Below are positions 1-8,527 of a stretch of 64,000 bases of DNA, piece by piece. Origin of the DNA: DASUPK01 sp963797265 (GTDB lineage: Bacteria; Actinomycetota; Thermoleophilia; Solirubrobacterales; 70-9); the NCBI GenBank assembly GCA_963797265.1, contig CAWCOY010000003.1, forward strand, positions 496,001 through 560,000, read 5' to 3'. The notes beneath the pieces are model-generated. The model had not been told where the DNA came from and did not search any database. It saw only the letters and a list, made by a program, of their open reading frames with translations. The position numbers were made by a program, and so were the translations under genes. How positions within the stretch are numbered: the stretch's first letter is position 1; every line of letters begins with the position of its first letter.

Positions 1-1
1 C

Positions 2-136
2 GCCGAGTCGATCATCGTCCTCACCCTCACCGAGGACGGCCGGATCAGCGAGCTCACCGCATTCCGTGACTCGAAGCTCTTCTCCAACTTTGATCTGCCA
101 CCGGCGATGGATTCGGGGGACTCGCCGGATCTCTAG
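2..136 (+). CDS. C-terminal end of a SigG-like ECF sigma factor (partial)
   Basis: Only the last 44 codons and the TAG stop are inside the window. The visible tail reads as a beta-strand pattern ending in a Leu-Phe-x-x-Phe-x-Leu-Pro-Pro motif. This resembles the end of the SnoaL-like domain carried by SigG/RNA polymerase sigma-70 factors of the extended ECF type in actinobacteria. The family assignment rests on that short tail and on the neighbouring MFS exporter and small ABM-like protein, a context I associate with such sigma factors. The body of the gene, with its sigma2 and sigma4 regions, lies upstream of the window and cannot be checked. Confidence 0.5.
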   Translation, partial: AESIIVLTLTEDGRISELTAFRDSKLFSNFDLPPAMDSGDSPDL

Positions 137-178
137 CTGCAAAGGGCGGACACACCGCCCGGAACGGAAGGAGATCCG

Positions 179-1608
179 ATGAGTCCGCAGGCAACAGCAG
201 AGGATCGATCGCCTGGGTCGTCGTACTGACCGGGATCGGATCCTTCATGGCGGCGCTCGACACGCTCGTCGTCTCGACTGCGCTTCCGACCATCCGCCTT
301 GACCTTGGCGCCTCCGTGTCCGGGCTCGAGTGGACGCTCAACGCGTACAACCTGAGCTTCGCGGTGATGCTGATCACGGCCGCGGCGCTCGGCGACCGCT
401 TCGGGCGCCGCCGGCTCTACGCCGCCGGGCTCGTCGGCTTCGCGCTCGCATCTGCCGGCTCCGCGCTCTCGCCGAGCGTGGGTTCCCTGATCGCAACCCG
501 GGCGCTTCAGGGTGTCGCGGCCGCTTTCGTCCTGTCGCTCGGCCTGGCGCTGCTCAGCGCGGCCTTTCCGGCTGAGAAGCGCGGCACCGCGATCGGCCTG
601 TTCAGCGCTGTCACCGGGCTCGCAGTGGCGAGCGGTCCGCTGGTCGGCGGCGCCGTCGTCAACGGCCTCGACTGGGGCTGGATCTTCTGGCTCAACGTGC
701 CGATCGGCCTGATCGCCGCGCCACTCGTTCTCACCCGCTTGCGCGAGAGCTACGGCCCGGACAGCGCCCTCGACCTCCCTGGCCTGGGCCTGATCTCGGC
801 CGCCGCGTTCGGGATCGTCTGGAGCCTCGTCCGTGGGAACACTGTTGGCTGGAACAGCCTCGAGGTGATCGGGACGCTGTTGGCCGGTATTGCGCTCGCG
901 CTGGCCTTCGTTGCCTGGGAGCGGAGGACGGCCGATCCGATGATCCCGATCAGCTTCTTCCGATCGAGGGCGTTCGCGGCCGGCAACTTGGCGATCTTCA
1001 CCGTGCTGGGGTCGCTGTTCGCGGAGGTCTACTTCTTCTCGCAGCTGCTCCAGAACGCGATGGGCTACGACGCGCTCGGTGCCGGTCTGCGCCTGATCCC
1101 GTGGACGGCGACATTCCTCGTGGTCGGCCCCGTCGCCGGGGCACTGACCGACCGGATAGGCGAGCGGCCGCTGATGGTCTCAGGGCTGCTGATCCAGGCC
1201 GGGGCGTCGATCTGGATCGCACTGATCGCGAGCACCGACCTGGCGTACTCGCAGCTGGTCATCCCGTTGGTGGTCGCGGGCATTGGCATCTCGATGGCGC
1301 TGCCGTCGGCCCAGAACTCCGTGCTCGGGTCCGTCTCGGAGGAGGCGGTTGGCAAGGCGGCCGGGACCAACACTGTGATGCGCGAGCTCGGCGGCGTCTT
1401 CGGCATCGCGGTCGCAGTGGCTGTCTTCGCCGCGGCCGGCAGCTACGCCACCCCGCAGACATTCATCGACGGGTTCGGCCCCGCCATCGGTGTGGCCGCG
1501 GCCATCGCGGTGGTCGGGGCGATCGCGGGCACCTTCCTGCCCGGCCATGGGCAGCAGACCGAGCTGATCGGGACCGCAACGGCCACCCCGGCGCTCGAGA
1601 CCGAGTGA
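179..1608 (+). CDS. MFS drug exporter, DHA2/EmrB-QacA type, with probable N-terminal frameshift
   Basis: This is a multidrug-type proton antiporter of the major facilitator superfamily in the cytoplasmic membrane. The protein is about 475 residues and very hydrophobic, with the MFS motif A (GDRFGRRR) after the second membrane segment and a motif-C-like Gly-Pro region in TM5, as in 14-TM DHA2 exporters. The good ribosome site (AAGGAG) precedes ATG 179, but that frame closes after 16 codons (TGA at 227-229). The frame that carries the rest of TM1 (IAWVVVLTGIGSFMAALDTL) has no start codon before ATG 247, which would cut TM1. A single missing base near 207 would join the two frames into a normal N-terminus. 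Substrate unknown; the gene sits between a sigma factor tail and a small ABM-like gene. Confidence 0.8.
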
Positions 1609-1627
1609 GGCGAAAGGAGGTCAGGAG

Positions 1628-1942
1628 ATGAGACGAGTGATGGTCAGATACCGAGTCAAGCCCGACCGCGCGGACGAGAACGAGAGACTCGTCCGCGCGG
1701 TGTACGAGGAACTCCACGGGACCAACCCAGAGGGATTGCGCTACGCGACCTTCCGGCTGGACGATGGGACGACCTTCGTCCACGTCGCGGAGAGCGAGTC
1801 GGCTACAAGCCCGCTCAACGAGGTTGACGCCTTTCAGGCATTTCAGAAGGACATCGCCGACCGCTGCGAGGAGCAGCCGGTCGTCACCGAGCCCGAACTC
1901 GTCGGTTCGTACGGGTTCGCGGGCCTCGGCGATCAGCGGTAG
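1628..1942 (+). CDS. Small ABM-like (antibiotic biosynthesis monooxygenase fold) protein
   Basis: A 104-residue protein with the beta-alpha-beta pattern of dimeric alpha-beta barrel proteins: an N-terminal strand (MVRYRVKP), a helix beginning at DENERLV, then a strand pair with 'YATFRLDDGTTFVHVAE'. It starts at ATG 1628 behind a strong AGGAGGTCAGGAG site, 20 bases after the MFS stop, so it is probably co-transcribed with it. Proteins of this fold include quinol monooxygenases and many small proteins without known enzymatic function; I see no residue that decides between them. The stop overlaps by a few bases the 3' end of the convergent serine hydrolase. Confidence 0.6.
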   Translation: MRRVMVRYRVKPDRADENERLVRAVYEELHGTNPEGLRYATFRLDDGTTFVHVAESESATSPLNEVDAFQAFQKDIADRCEEQPVVTEPELVGSYGFAGLGDQR

Positions 1943-2709
1943 CCGTGCAGGAGCCGCGACGTCACCCCGGTGATCGTCGCGGCTCCGTATTCCAGGGTGG
2001 GGTTGCCGCGGGTGAGGATTGCGATCGCGACCCGCCGGCCGCCCATACGGAGCAGCGCAGCCTGGTGGACGCGCCAACCGTCGTCGTCGTTGAACCAGCC
2101 GCCCTTGAAGTACGGGGTCCAGCCCCGCGGGGCTCCCGGCGGGATGCCCCAGCGCTCGTAGGAGACGATCCGCCGCAGCAGGCCGAGCGCGTACTTGCGG
2201 TGGAGCTTCGGCAGGAGCGCCCGGATGCGCGCGAAGAAATGGGCCTGGTCGCGCGCCGCCACCTGGCAGCCGCCCCAGACCGGGTTGGCGACGAAGCGGC
2301 GCATCCCCGAACGGTGGGCGAGCCGGTTCAGACCGTCCGGCCACACGCGCGTAGATCGCACTCGCTGCGTCGTTGTCCGAGAGGCGGATCATCGGGCCGA
2401 GCAGGCGTCGCTCGGCCGGTCGCAGGCCTCGCCGCCGCACCTCCCTGCGGTTGAGGTAGGCGACCAGCAGCATCGCCTTGACCAGGCTGGCCGAGGAGTA
2501 CTGCACGGTCGCCCGGTAGCCATGCGCCCGCTCGCGTTCGTCGATCACGGCGAACGAGGCGCTCCCGGTGCGGCCCTGAAGGAATTCGGTGGCGTCGCGG
2601 ACCCGCTTGTGCCAGGGGAACTTGTGCGGTGCCTTCCCCTGTTTCGCGACGGCGGGGAAACGGACCGACGCAGCGGCGAGCGCGCAAACCGCCAGCGCGC
2701 AGAGAAGGG
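1933..2709 (-). pseudogene. Serine hydrolase of the class A beta-lactamase-like family, frameshifted
   Basis: Two reading frames together give one penicillin-recognising-enzyme fold. The first frame has a hydrophobic leader (LLCALAVCALAAAS), a SASLVK segment that supplies the Ser-x-x-Lys motif, and an SDND motif. The second has a KGG motif (FKGGWF) and the closing strand and helix. The switch falls near 2337-2344 inside a GG/CC run: removing one base joins 'SAIYARV' to 'DGLNRLAHRSG' as in intact relatives. No ATG, GTG or TTG precedes the leader in frame, so the 5' end is also unclear. It would be an exported enzyme or an inactive relative acting on the cell wall or a beta-lactam. A sequencing error is as likely as true decay, because the MFS gene 2 kb away also shows a one-base shift. 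Confidence 0.65.
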
Positions 2710-2922
2710 CTAGACGTTCAGGTAATAGCCGCCGCGATAGCTGCTCGGGCCCCGGACGATCTTGATCTGGGGCGCGGAGCTGTGGATGGGCGGAGGGGCG
2801 AAGCCGGGAGCGGGGCCACCAGTGCGCTGCTGCCCGACCTGGGTGAGCGAGAGCTTCGCGTTCAGATTCTGAGTCGAGTTCGGTGGCATCCGTACATTCC
2901 CTTCGCCGTCTTTCATCCACAA
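2710..2922 (-). CDS. Small proline- and glycine-rich hypothetical protein
   Basis: A 70-codon frame directly upstream of the serine hydrolase; its TAG stop abuts the hydrolase leader. An internal ATG at 2889 preceded by GAAGGGAA could be the true start, giving 59 residues. The product has no membrane segment and is rich in Pro, Gly and Ser. It ends in 'SYRGGYYLNV'. I do not recognise a family. It may be the real 5' gene of the unit, or the broken N-terminal part of a longer hydrolase if another frameshift lies at the junction. Confidence 0.35.
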   Translation of the reverse strand: MWMKDGEGNVRMPPNSTQNLNAKLSLTQVGQQRTGGPAPGFAPPPIHSSAPQIKIVRGPSSYRGGYYLNV

Positions 2923-3140
2923 CCTTCACGGATCCCTCGACCTCCTACGTCCGGGCAAACCCCGCGATCTGTCCACCGCAAATCACTGGATCTGCGTACG
3001 TGTTTTTCCCGGATGCCCGAACCGAGATCCGGCGGCTCGCACCGCCGCGGCTGGGGCTGGCCGGCGGACCCTACCCCTGATCAGGTCCGCGATCCCCGAA
3101 AGCGGGATGATGTCGGCGCGCAACCCGGAGGAGGGTGACG

Positions 3141-4715
3141 ATGAGCGCGACCGAGTCCCTCACCTACGAGCAGGCATGTGAGTCCCACACCTGGCGAGTG
3201 CCCGAGCGCTACAACATCGCGGCCGAGGTCTGCGACCGCCAGCCGGATGAGAGGACCGCGATGGTCTTCGAGGACTTCCGGGGGAATCAGAGGGAGGTGA
3301 GCTGGGCGGAGCAACGGTCGCTTGCCAACCGCGCGGCCAACCTGCTCGTCTCGAGAGGGGTCGAGCGCGGAGACAGGGTGGCCGTCTGCGCCCCCGCCTC
3401 GCCGGAGACGGCGGCGATGTTCCTCGGCACCTGGAAGGCCGGGGCAATCCTGCTCTCACTCTCCGTCCTCTACGGCGACGAGGGGATCGAGCACCGCATC
3501 CGGGACTCCGAGCCAAGGGTGATCGTCACCGACAAGGCCAACGCGGAACGCATGCCGGGCGATCTCGTCGAGGAGGTGATTGTGCTCGACGCCGATCTCC
3601 TGGCCGAGCGGGACGATTCCTTCGAGACCGTCGACACCTCGGCCGACGACCCGGCGCAGATCTACTACACATCGGGCACGACCGGGCTGGCGAAGGGCAT
3701 CCTCCACGCACACCGCTACATCCTCGGCCACGAGGAGTTCCTCTACTGCCATGACGTGCGGGAGGGCGAGCTCTTCCACGGCATGGGGGAGTGGGCCTGG
3801 GCGGCGGGGATCTGCCCGCTGATCGGGCCCTGGCGCTACGGGGCCGTCCAGTTCGTCTACGCGCGCGAGGGCGGGTTCGACCCGCATGAGCAGCTCGAGG
3901 TGCTCTCCCGCCACGAGGTCAGCAACGTCTTCACGACCCCGACGGCGATGCGCTCGATGATGTCGATCGAGAACGCCGGAGAGCGCTACCCGCAGAAGTT
4001 CCGCCAGGTCTGCTCGGCGGGGGAGCCTCTCAACCCCGAGGCGATCCGCTGGTTCCGCGACCAGTACGGGGTCACGGTGCTCGACTACTACGGGCTCAGC
4101 GAGTCCTACCCGCTCTGCGGCAACTTCCCCTTCATGGAGGTTCGCGAGGGCTCGATGGGCAAGCCGATGCCCGGCTGGGACGTCCAGATCCTGGACGAGG
4201 ACGAGAGCCCGGTGGAGACCGGCGAGCGGGGGGAGATCTGCCTCCGAGCGAGGTCGAACCCGCACTATCCGCTCGGGTATTGGGAGAACCCGGAGGCCAC
4301 TCGCGAGGACTTCGAGGGTGAGTGGTTCCACACCAAGGACGCCGCCGAGCGCGACGAGGACGGCTACTTCTGGTATGCCGGCCGCGCCGATGACGTGATC
4401 ATCTCCGCCGGCTACCGGATCGGTCCCTTCGAGGTCGAGTCAGTGTGCATCGAACACCCTGCCGTCCGCGAGGCGGCAGCGGTCGCCTCTCCCGATGAGC
4501 GCCGCGGCAACGTCGTCAAGGCGTTCGTCGTGCTGGGTGAGGGCTCACAGCCCTCCGATGAGCTCGCGGACGAGATCAAGGGATTCGTGCGGGGCCACCT
4601 TTCGGCGTACGCCTATCCTCGCCAGATCGAATTCGTCGACGAGCTGCCGAAGACGCTCACCGGCAAGATCCGCCGGATCGAGCTCCGTGAGGCGGAGCGC
4701 GGGCGGTCGACGTAA
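3141..4715 (+). CDS. AMP-forming acyl-CoA synthetase, medium-chain/acetyl-CoA synthetase-like
   Basis: It activates a carboxylic acid with ATP and then forms the CoA thioester. About 524 residues, normal for the ANL superfamily. The signature motifs are in order: the phosphate-binding loop YYTSGTTGLAKG near residue 175, YGLSES near 320, the hinge region after 'YAGRADDVIISAGYRIGP' near 420, and the C-terminal catalytic lysine in KTLTGKIRR. ATG 3141 is chosen over GTG 3135 because GGAGGAG ends seven bases before it. The gene precedes a two-component pair and the fatty-acid operon on the same strand, so a role in feeding or recycling acyl chains is plausible. The exact chain length cannot be read from the sequence. 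Confidence 0.85.
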   Translation: MSATESLTYEQACESHTWRVPERYNIAAEVCDRQPDERTAMVFEDFRGNQREVSWAEQRSLANRAANLLVSRGVERGDRVAVCAPASPETAAMFLGTWKAGAILLSLSVLYGDEGIEHRIRDSEPRVIVTDKANAERMPGDLVEEVIVLDADLLAERDDSFETVDTSADDPAQIYYTSGTTGLAKGILHAHRYILGHEEFLYCHDVREGELFHGMGEWAWAAGICPLIGPWRYGAVQFVYAREGGFDPHEQLEVLSRHEVSNVFTTPTAMRSMMSIENAGERYPQKFRQVCSAGEPLNPEAIRWFRDQYGVTVLDYYGLSESYPLCGNFPFMEVREGSMGKPMPGWDVQILDEDESPVETGERGEICLRARSNPHYPLGYWENPEATREDFEGEWFHTKDAAERDEDGYFWYAGRADDVIISAGYRIGPFEVESVCIEHPAVREAAAVASPDERRGNVVKAFVVLGEGSQPSDELADEIKGFVRGHLSAYAYPRQIEFVDELPKTLTGKIRRIELREAERGRST

Positions 4716-4723
4716 CCGAAGGA

Positions 4724-5863
4724 GTGCGGCGGGGCTACCCCCGACAGATGACGACCAAGGAAGAGTCGCTCAGCTCCGACGCCCTGGATGTGGTCGTGCG
4801 GCTCCTCTTCGAGCTCGAGGAGGAGCGGGAGCTCGACGACTTCTATGACCGGCTCTGCGAGGCGGTCTGCCTGCAGACCTCGATGGAGCGAGCGGTCATC
4901 TTCCTCTACGACGCCGAGCGCAAGCTCGTCCTGCCGGCCGGCAGCCACGGCGTCTACCGCGAGTTCATCGCGCACGGCTACGGCACCCTGGAGGAGACGC
5001 CGATCGCGCAGCGGGCGCTCGCCGAGGATCGCGTCGTCGAGACGACAGACCTCGAGAATGACGTGCCGGCGCGCTACTCGAACATGCCGGGGGTGGTCAA
5101 GCTCACCTGCACCCCGGTCGCGGCGGCCGGCCGCTGGCTCGGCGTGATCTTCGCCGACCGCGACGGCCAGCCCTTCGCCACCACGTCGCACGAGCGCTCC
5201 ACCATGCACGCCCTGGGCAGGACCGCCGCCCTCGCGAGCCACGTCCGCGAGGTGACCCGCCAGCTGGAGCGCGGGCGCCGCCTCTCCGAGCGGATCGACC
5301 TGGCCCGGGAGGTGCACGAGCGGGTCACCCAGCGGCTCTTCGGAGTCTCGATGGCGCTCGGCTCGGACCGCCCGCTGGCCGACGAGGACCGTGACCGCTG
5401 CGCGGCGGAGATCGAAGCCGCCCTCGGCGACCTTCGCGAGGCTCTGATCGGCTCGGCCGGCAGCTCGCTCATGGAGCTCGCCGATGGCGGCCTGCGCTCC
5501 GAGCTCGACCGCCTCGGCCGCCAGTACAAGCGCCTGCCGCTGGTGGTGGACTGGAGCGAGGGCGTCGACGTGCCGGAGCGCCTGGAGCCGCTCGCCGTCT
5601 CCATTCTGAACGAGGCGCTTCGAAACGCCGAGAAGCACGCGGAGCCGAGCGAGGTGCGGGTGACAATCGACGCGCCGGACGGGGCCTTCCTGATGGAGGT
5701 CCGCAACGACGGTCTGTTGCCGGTCAGCGGTGCCGGCGTCGCAGGCGGCTCGCGGATGGGTCTGCGGCTCGCCTCCTACGAGGCGCTGCAGCGAGGGGGA
5801 ATGCTGGAGTACGGCCGGGAGGAGGATCAGTGGCGAGTGCGCCTGGTGCTGCCGAACAGCTGA
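4724..5863 (+). CDS. Soluble GAF-domain sensor histidine kinase, NarL/LiaS-like class
   Basis: A predicted cytoplasmic kinase without membrane segments. Residues about 25-175 form a GAF-type sensor domain. A HisKA_3-like dimerisation helix follows, with the phospho-accepting His at about 198 in REVHERVTQRLF. The ATP-binding domain has its N-box at about 296 (NEALRNAEKHA) and a glycine-containing lid near the end (GSRMGLRL). The start is uncertain: GTG 4724 overlaps the AAGGAG site, while ATG 4748 (MTTKEES) has no clear site. It begins just after the synthetase stop and its last 34 bases overlap the response regulator, so the two are translationally coupled partners. The GAF ligand is unknown. 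Confidence 0.8.
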   Translation: MRRGYPRQMTTKEESLSSDALDVVVRLLFELEEERELDDFYDRLCEAVCLQTSMERAVIFLYDAERKLVLPAGSHGVYREFIAHGYGTLEETPIAQRALAEDRVVETTDLENDVPARYSNMPGVVKLTCTPVAAAGRWLGVIFADRDGQPFATTSHERSTMHALGRTAALASHVREVTRQLERGRRLSERIDLAREVHERVTQRLFGVSMALGSDRPLADEDRDRCAAEIEAALGDLREALIGSAGSSLMELADGGLRSELDRLGRQYKRLPLVVDWSEGVDVPERLEPLAVSILNEALRNAEKHAEPSEVRVTIDAPDGAFLMEVRNDGLLPVSGAGVAGGSRMGLRLASYEALQRGGMLEYGREEDQWRVRLVLPNS

Positions 5864-6471
5864 ACGGCGACAGCAAGCTGAGCGTCCTCGTCGTGGACGA
5901 TCACGCGGTGGTGCAATGGGGCTTTCGCCTGCTGCTCGGGCGCCAGCCGTGGATGGGTGAATGCGACGTGGCCTCGACGACTGAGGAGGCGGTCGAGCTC
6001 GCGAGTCGCAGCAAGCCGGACGTGGCGCTCGTGGATCTCTTCCTCGGCGAGCGCTCAGGGGCCGAGCTCTGTGAGGCCCTCCGGGAGGCTTCACCCAAGA
6101 CGCGGGTGCTGCTGATCTCGGGGGCCGGCTGGATCTCGCCCCAGGCGGCCAAGGCGGCTGGCGCCTCCGGGTTCGTCTCCAAGGACTGGAGCGCCGAGGA
6201 GGTCGCCAACGCGGTGCGGATGGTCGGCCGCGGCATGACGGTCTTCGCGCGCCAGGCGGAGGGGCCGGCTACGCCGCTCTCGCCGCGCGAGCGCGAGGTG
6301 CTCGAGCTGATCGGAGCCGGCGCGACCAACCGCGAGATCGCGGAGCGGCTGTTCCTGTCGCCCCACACGATCAAGGACCACACCACCGCGCTCTACCGCA
6401 AGCTCGGCGTCCGGAACCGAGCCGAGGCCGCCCGCAAGGCGGAGCAGCTCGGTCTGGGTGGTCCGTACTAG
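5830..6471 (+). CDS. NarL/FixJ-family response regulator with LuxR HTH
   Basis: The receiver domain (residues about 17-135) has the acidic pair DD at 23-24, the phospho-acceptor Asp69 in VALVDLF, and Lys118. The C-terminal LuxR-type helix-turn-helix runs from about 148 (LSPREREVLELI) to 205, with the recognition region 'NREIAERLFLSPHTIKDH'. The GTG start at 5830 has GGAGG four bases upstream inside the kinase gene. It is the obvious output partner of the overlapping kinase. Being immediately upstream of the fatty-acid operon, it may control that operon, but no binding site can be assigned from sequence alone. Confidence 0.88.
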   Translation: MASAPGAAEQLNGDSKLSVLVVDDHAVVQWGFRLLLGRQPWMGECDVASTTEEAVELASRSKPDVALVDLFLGERSGAELCEALREASPKTRVLLISGAGWISPQAAKAAGASGFVSKDWSAEEVANAVRMVGRGMTVFARQAEGPATPLSPREREVLELIGAGATNREIAERLFLSPHTIKDHTTALYRKLGVRNRAEAARKAEQLGLGGPY

Positions 6472-6550
6472 CCCGCTCGAGCCAGCTCAAGCTTCTGAAG
6501 CGGATCTAGGCCAAGCGCGCGCAGCGACCCCCCCGCCCGTCCCCGCTGGC

Positions 6551-6566
6551 CCCCCCGATCGGGGGG
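6551..6566. promoter_or_regulatory. Perfect 16-bp GC palindrome upstream of fabD
   Basis: Six C, GATC, six G forms a perfect inverted repeat in the 147-base gap between the response regulator and fabD, about 52 bases before the chosen fabD start. It could be an operator for a fatty-acid regulator or the terminator of the upstream gene; it is not followed by a T run. Confidence 0.35.
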
Positions 6567-6618
6567 CATGAGCCGGACAGCCCTTCACCCTGCCCGTGCA
6601 CGGGGTACTGATGGGGGC

Positions 6619-7485
6619 ATGGACGCCAACAGCGCTCAAGCTGTCCTGTTCCCGGGACAGGGGGTCGGTGACGCCACCAGCCGCGAGCTCGTCGCCGACG
6701 TCCGCCCGGACCTGCTCGAGCTCGCCACCGAGCTCGTCGGGGCGGACCCCCTCGAGCGGATGTCCGAGGGCACGGCCTACGCGCAACCCGCCGTCTACTG
6801 CGCCTCGATCGCAGGCTACGAGCGGCTCGGTCGCCCTCGGCCGGACTACTTCGCGGGTCACTCGCTGGGCGAGGTCGGCGCGCTGGTCGCGGCGGGGGCG
6901 ATCGAGGACGCCGACGGCGTGCGCATCGTGGTCGCACGCGGACGCGTCATGGACGAGGTCGCGGGGCACGGTGAAGCCGGCGGGATGCTCGCGGTGGGGA
7001 GCAGTCGCGACGGGGCGGCGGCACTCGCTGCCGAGCACGGGCTGACCCTCGCCAACGAGAACTCACCGCAGCAGTTCGTCCTCTCTGGCCCGCTGCCGGC
7101 GATCGAGGCGGCGGAGGCGGCCGCCAAGGGGACCGGAATCCGTGCCAAGAAGCTTGCCGTCGCCGGCGCGTTCCACACCGGGGCGATGGCCTCGGGTGTC
7201 GATCCCTTCCGAGCCGCGCTCGACGAGATCGATTTCCAAGAGCCCGAGACGCCCGTGATTTCCTCGACCAGCGCGGAGCCCTTCGGCGACGGCGTCCGCG
7301 ATGCCCTCGCCGCCTCGCTCACCAGCCCCATCCGCTGGACCGCGGTGCTGGGCAGGCTCAGGGAACTCGGGGTGACGCGGTACGTCGACGTCGGGCCCGG
7401 CAAGGTGCTCGCCGGCCTGGTCCGCCGCACGATCGACGACGCCGAGACAGAGACACTCGCGAGCCGGGAGTCGGCAGTTGCCTGA
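6619..7485 (+). CDS. fabD: Malonyl-CoA:ACP transacylase
   Basis: It moves the malonyl group from CoA to acyl carrier protein, supplying the extender unit for fatty-acid synthesis. The protein is 288 residues. It opens with the family motif LFPGQG and has the nucleophile Ser82 in AGHSLGE and the catalytic His186 in AGAFHTGAM; Gln near 151 sits in the expected oxyanion position. ATG 6619 is chosen because the product then starts directly before the first strand; an in-frame ATG at 6568 lies against a palindrome and would add 17 unconserved residues. It is the first gene of the operon, and its end overlaps fabH by eight bases. Confidence 0.93.
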   Translation: MDANSAQAVLFPGQGVGDATSRELVADVRPDLLELATELVGADPLERMSEGTAYAQPAVYCASIAGYERLGRPRPDYFAGHSLGEVGALVAAGAIEDADGVRIVVARGRVMDEVAGHGEAGGMLAVGSSRDGAAALAAEHGLTLANENSPQQFVLSGPLPAIEAAEAAAKGTGIRAKKLAVAGAFHTGAMASGVDPFRAALDEIDFQEPETPVISSTSAEPFGDGVRDALAASLTSPIRWTAVLGRLRELGVTRYVDVGPGKVLAGLVRRTIDDAETETLASRESAVA

Positions 7486-8527
7486 GCTCGGACCCGGACA
7501 GCAGTGGGAGGTCGATGCCTCCCTGGTGGATCCCGAGGGCCTGGTCGCGCGCGCGACCGGCGCCACGAATGGGTCGAAGAGGACCTCCGGGCCGGGAATC
7601 GCCGCGGTCGCGGCGTGGCTTCCAGAGCGTGTGGTCGAGAACGAGGAGCTCGCCGGCCCGCTCGGCGTGGACTCGGAGTGGATCTCCTCGCGGACCGGCA
7701 TCCATCGCCGGCGCCGCGTCGACGGCGAGAACCTCGTCGACCTCGCGGCGGGGGCGGGGGCGAAGGCGCTGGCGCTTGCCGGCGCCGAGCCAAGCGAACT
7801 CGACCTCGTCCTGGTCGCCACGTTCACACCGGATCAGCTCCAGCCGCACGCCGCCCCGCTGGTCGCCGGCCGGCTGGGCGCCGAGTCGGCGGGAGCCATC
7901 GACATCGGTGCCGCCTGCACGGGCTTTCTCTCAGCTCTCTCCCTGGCCGCGGCGCAGCTCGAGTCCGGACGGGCCCGGGCTGCGCTCGTGGTCGGCGCGG
8001 AGGTTCTCAGCCGGGTCGTCGACTACGGCGACCGGCGGACCGCGGGCCTCTTCGGCGACGGCGCGGGCGCCGCGGTGCTCACGCCCGGCGGCCCGGGCCT
8101 GATCGGCCCGATCGCTCTGCGCTCCGACGGCAGCCGCGCGGAGCTGATCCAGGCCGACCACGATGACCGGCTGGTTCGGATGGACGGCCGGGCCACATTC
8201 CGGGCGGCGGTCGCCGCGATGAGCGACACGACTCGGCAGGTCGTCTCAGATGCCGGGCTCGCCCTTGAGGAGATCGACCTCTTCGTCTACCACCAGGCCA
8301 ACTCGCGAATCATCTCCGCGGTCGGCCAGCAGCTCGACCTTCCGGCGGGCCGGGTCATCGACTGCCTCGCCGAATACGGCAACACCTCAGCGGCCAGCAT
8401 CCCGATCGCGCTCTCGGAGGCCGCCTCGAGTGGCCTGCTGCAGAAGGGCTCCCGAGTGCTGCTTTCCGCCTTTGGCGCGGGCCTCACCTGGGGCGCGGGG
8501 ATCGTCGAGTGGGAGGGGACGGCATGA
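7478..8527 (+). CDS. fabH: Beta-ketoacyl-ACP synthase III
   Basis: It starts each fatty-acid chain by condensing an acyl-CoA primer with malonyl-ACP. The Cys-His-Asn triad is visible at Cys147 (GAACTGFLS), His272 (YHQAN) and Asn302 (EYGNTSAAS). A TTG start at 7478 with GGGAG seven bases before it overlaps the end of fabD. With this start the protein is 349 residues and has about 38 extra N-terminal residues before the conserved core at 'GIAAVAAWLPERVV', longer than the usual 310-335. No alternative start with a good ribosome site was seen closer to the core, so the extension may be real. The primer is probably a short or branched acyl-CoA, but this cannot be read directly. Confidence 0.92.
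   Translation: MPELGPGQQWEVDASLVDPEGLVARATGATNGSKRTSGPGIAAVAAWLPERVVENEELAGPLGVDSEWISSRTGIHRRRRVDGENLVDLAAGAGAKALALAGAEPSELDLVLVATFTPDQLQPHAAPLVAGRLGAESAGAIDIGAACTGFLSALSLAAAQLESGRARAALVVGAEVLSRVVDYGDRRTAGLFGDGAGAAVLTPGGPGLIGPIALRSDGSRAELIQADHDDRLVRMDGRATFRAAVAAMSDTTRQVVSDAGLALEEIDLFVYHQANSRIISAVGQQLDLPAGRVIDCLAEYGNTSAASIPIALSEAASSGLLQKGSRVLLSAFGAGLTWGAGIVEWEGTA

Noticed and set aside
2930..3080. Possible riboswitch upstream of the cell-wall-type hydrolase (minus strand), such as ydaO
   Set aside because: I could not match the conserved core of the c-di-AMP riboswitch or another known class.
4613..6094. Long minus-strand frame opposite the kinase/regulator pair
   Set aside because: The plus strand there has well-defined kinase and receiver motifs with coupled ribosome sites; the minus frame has none.
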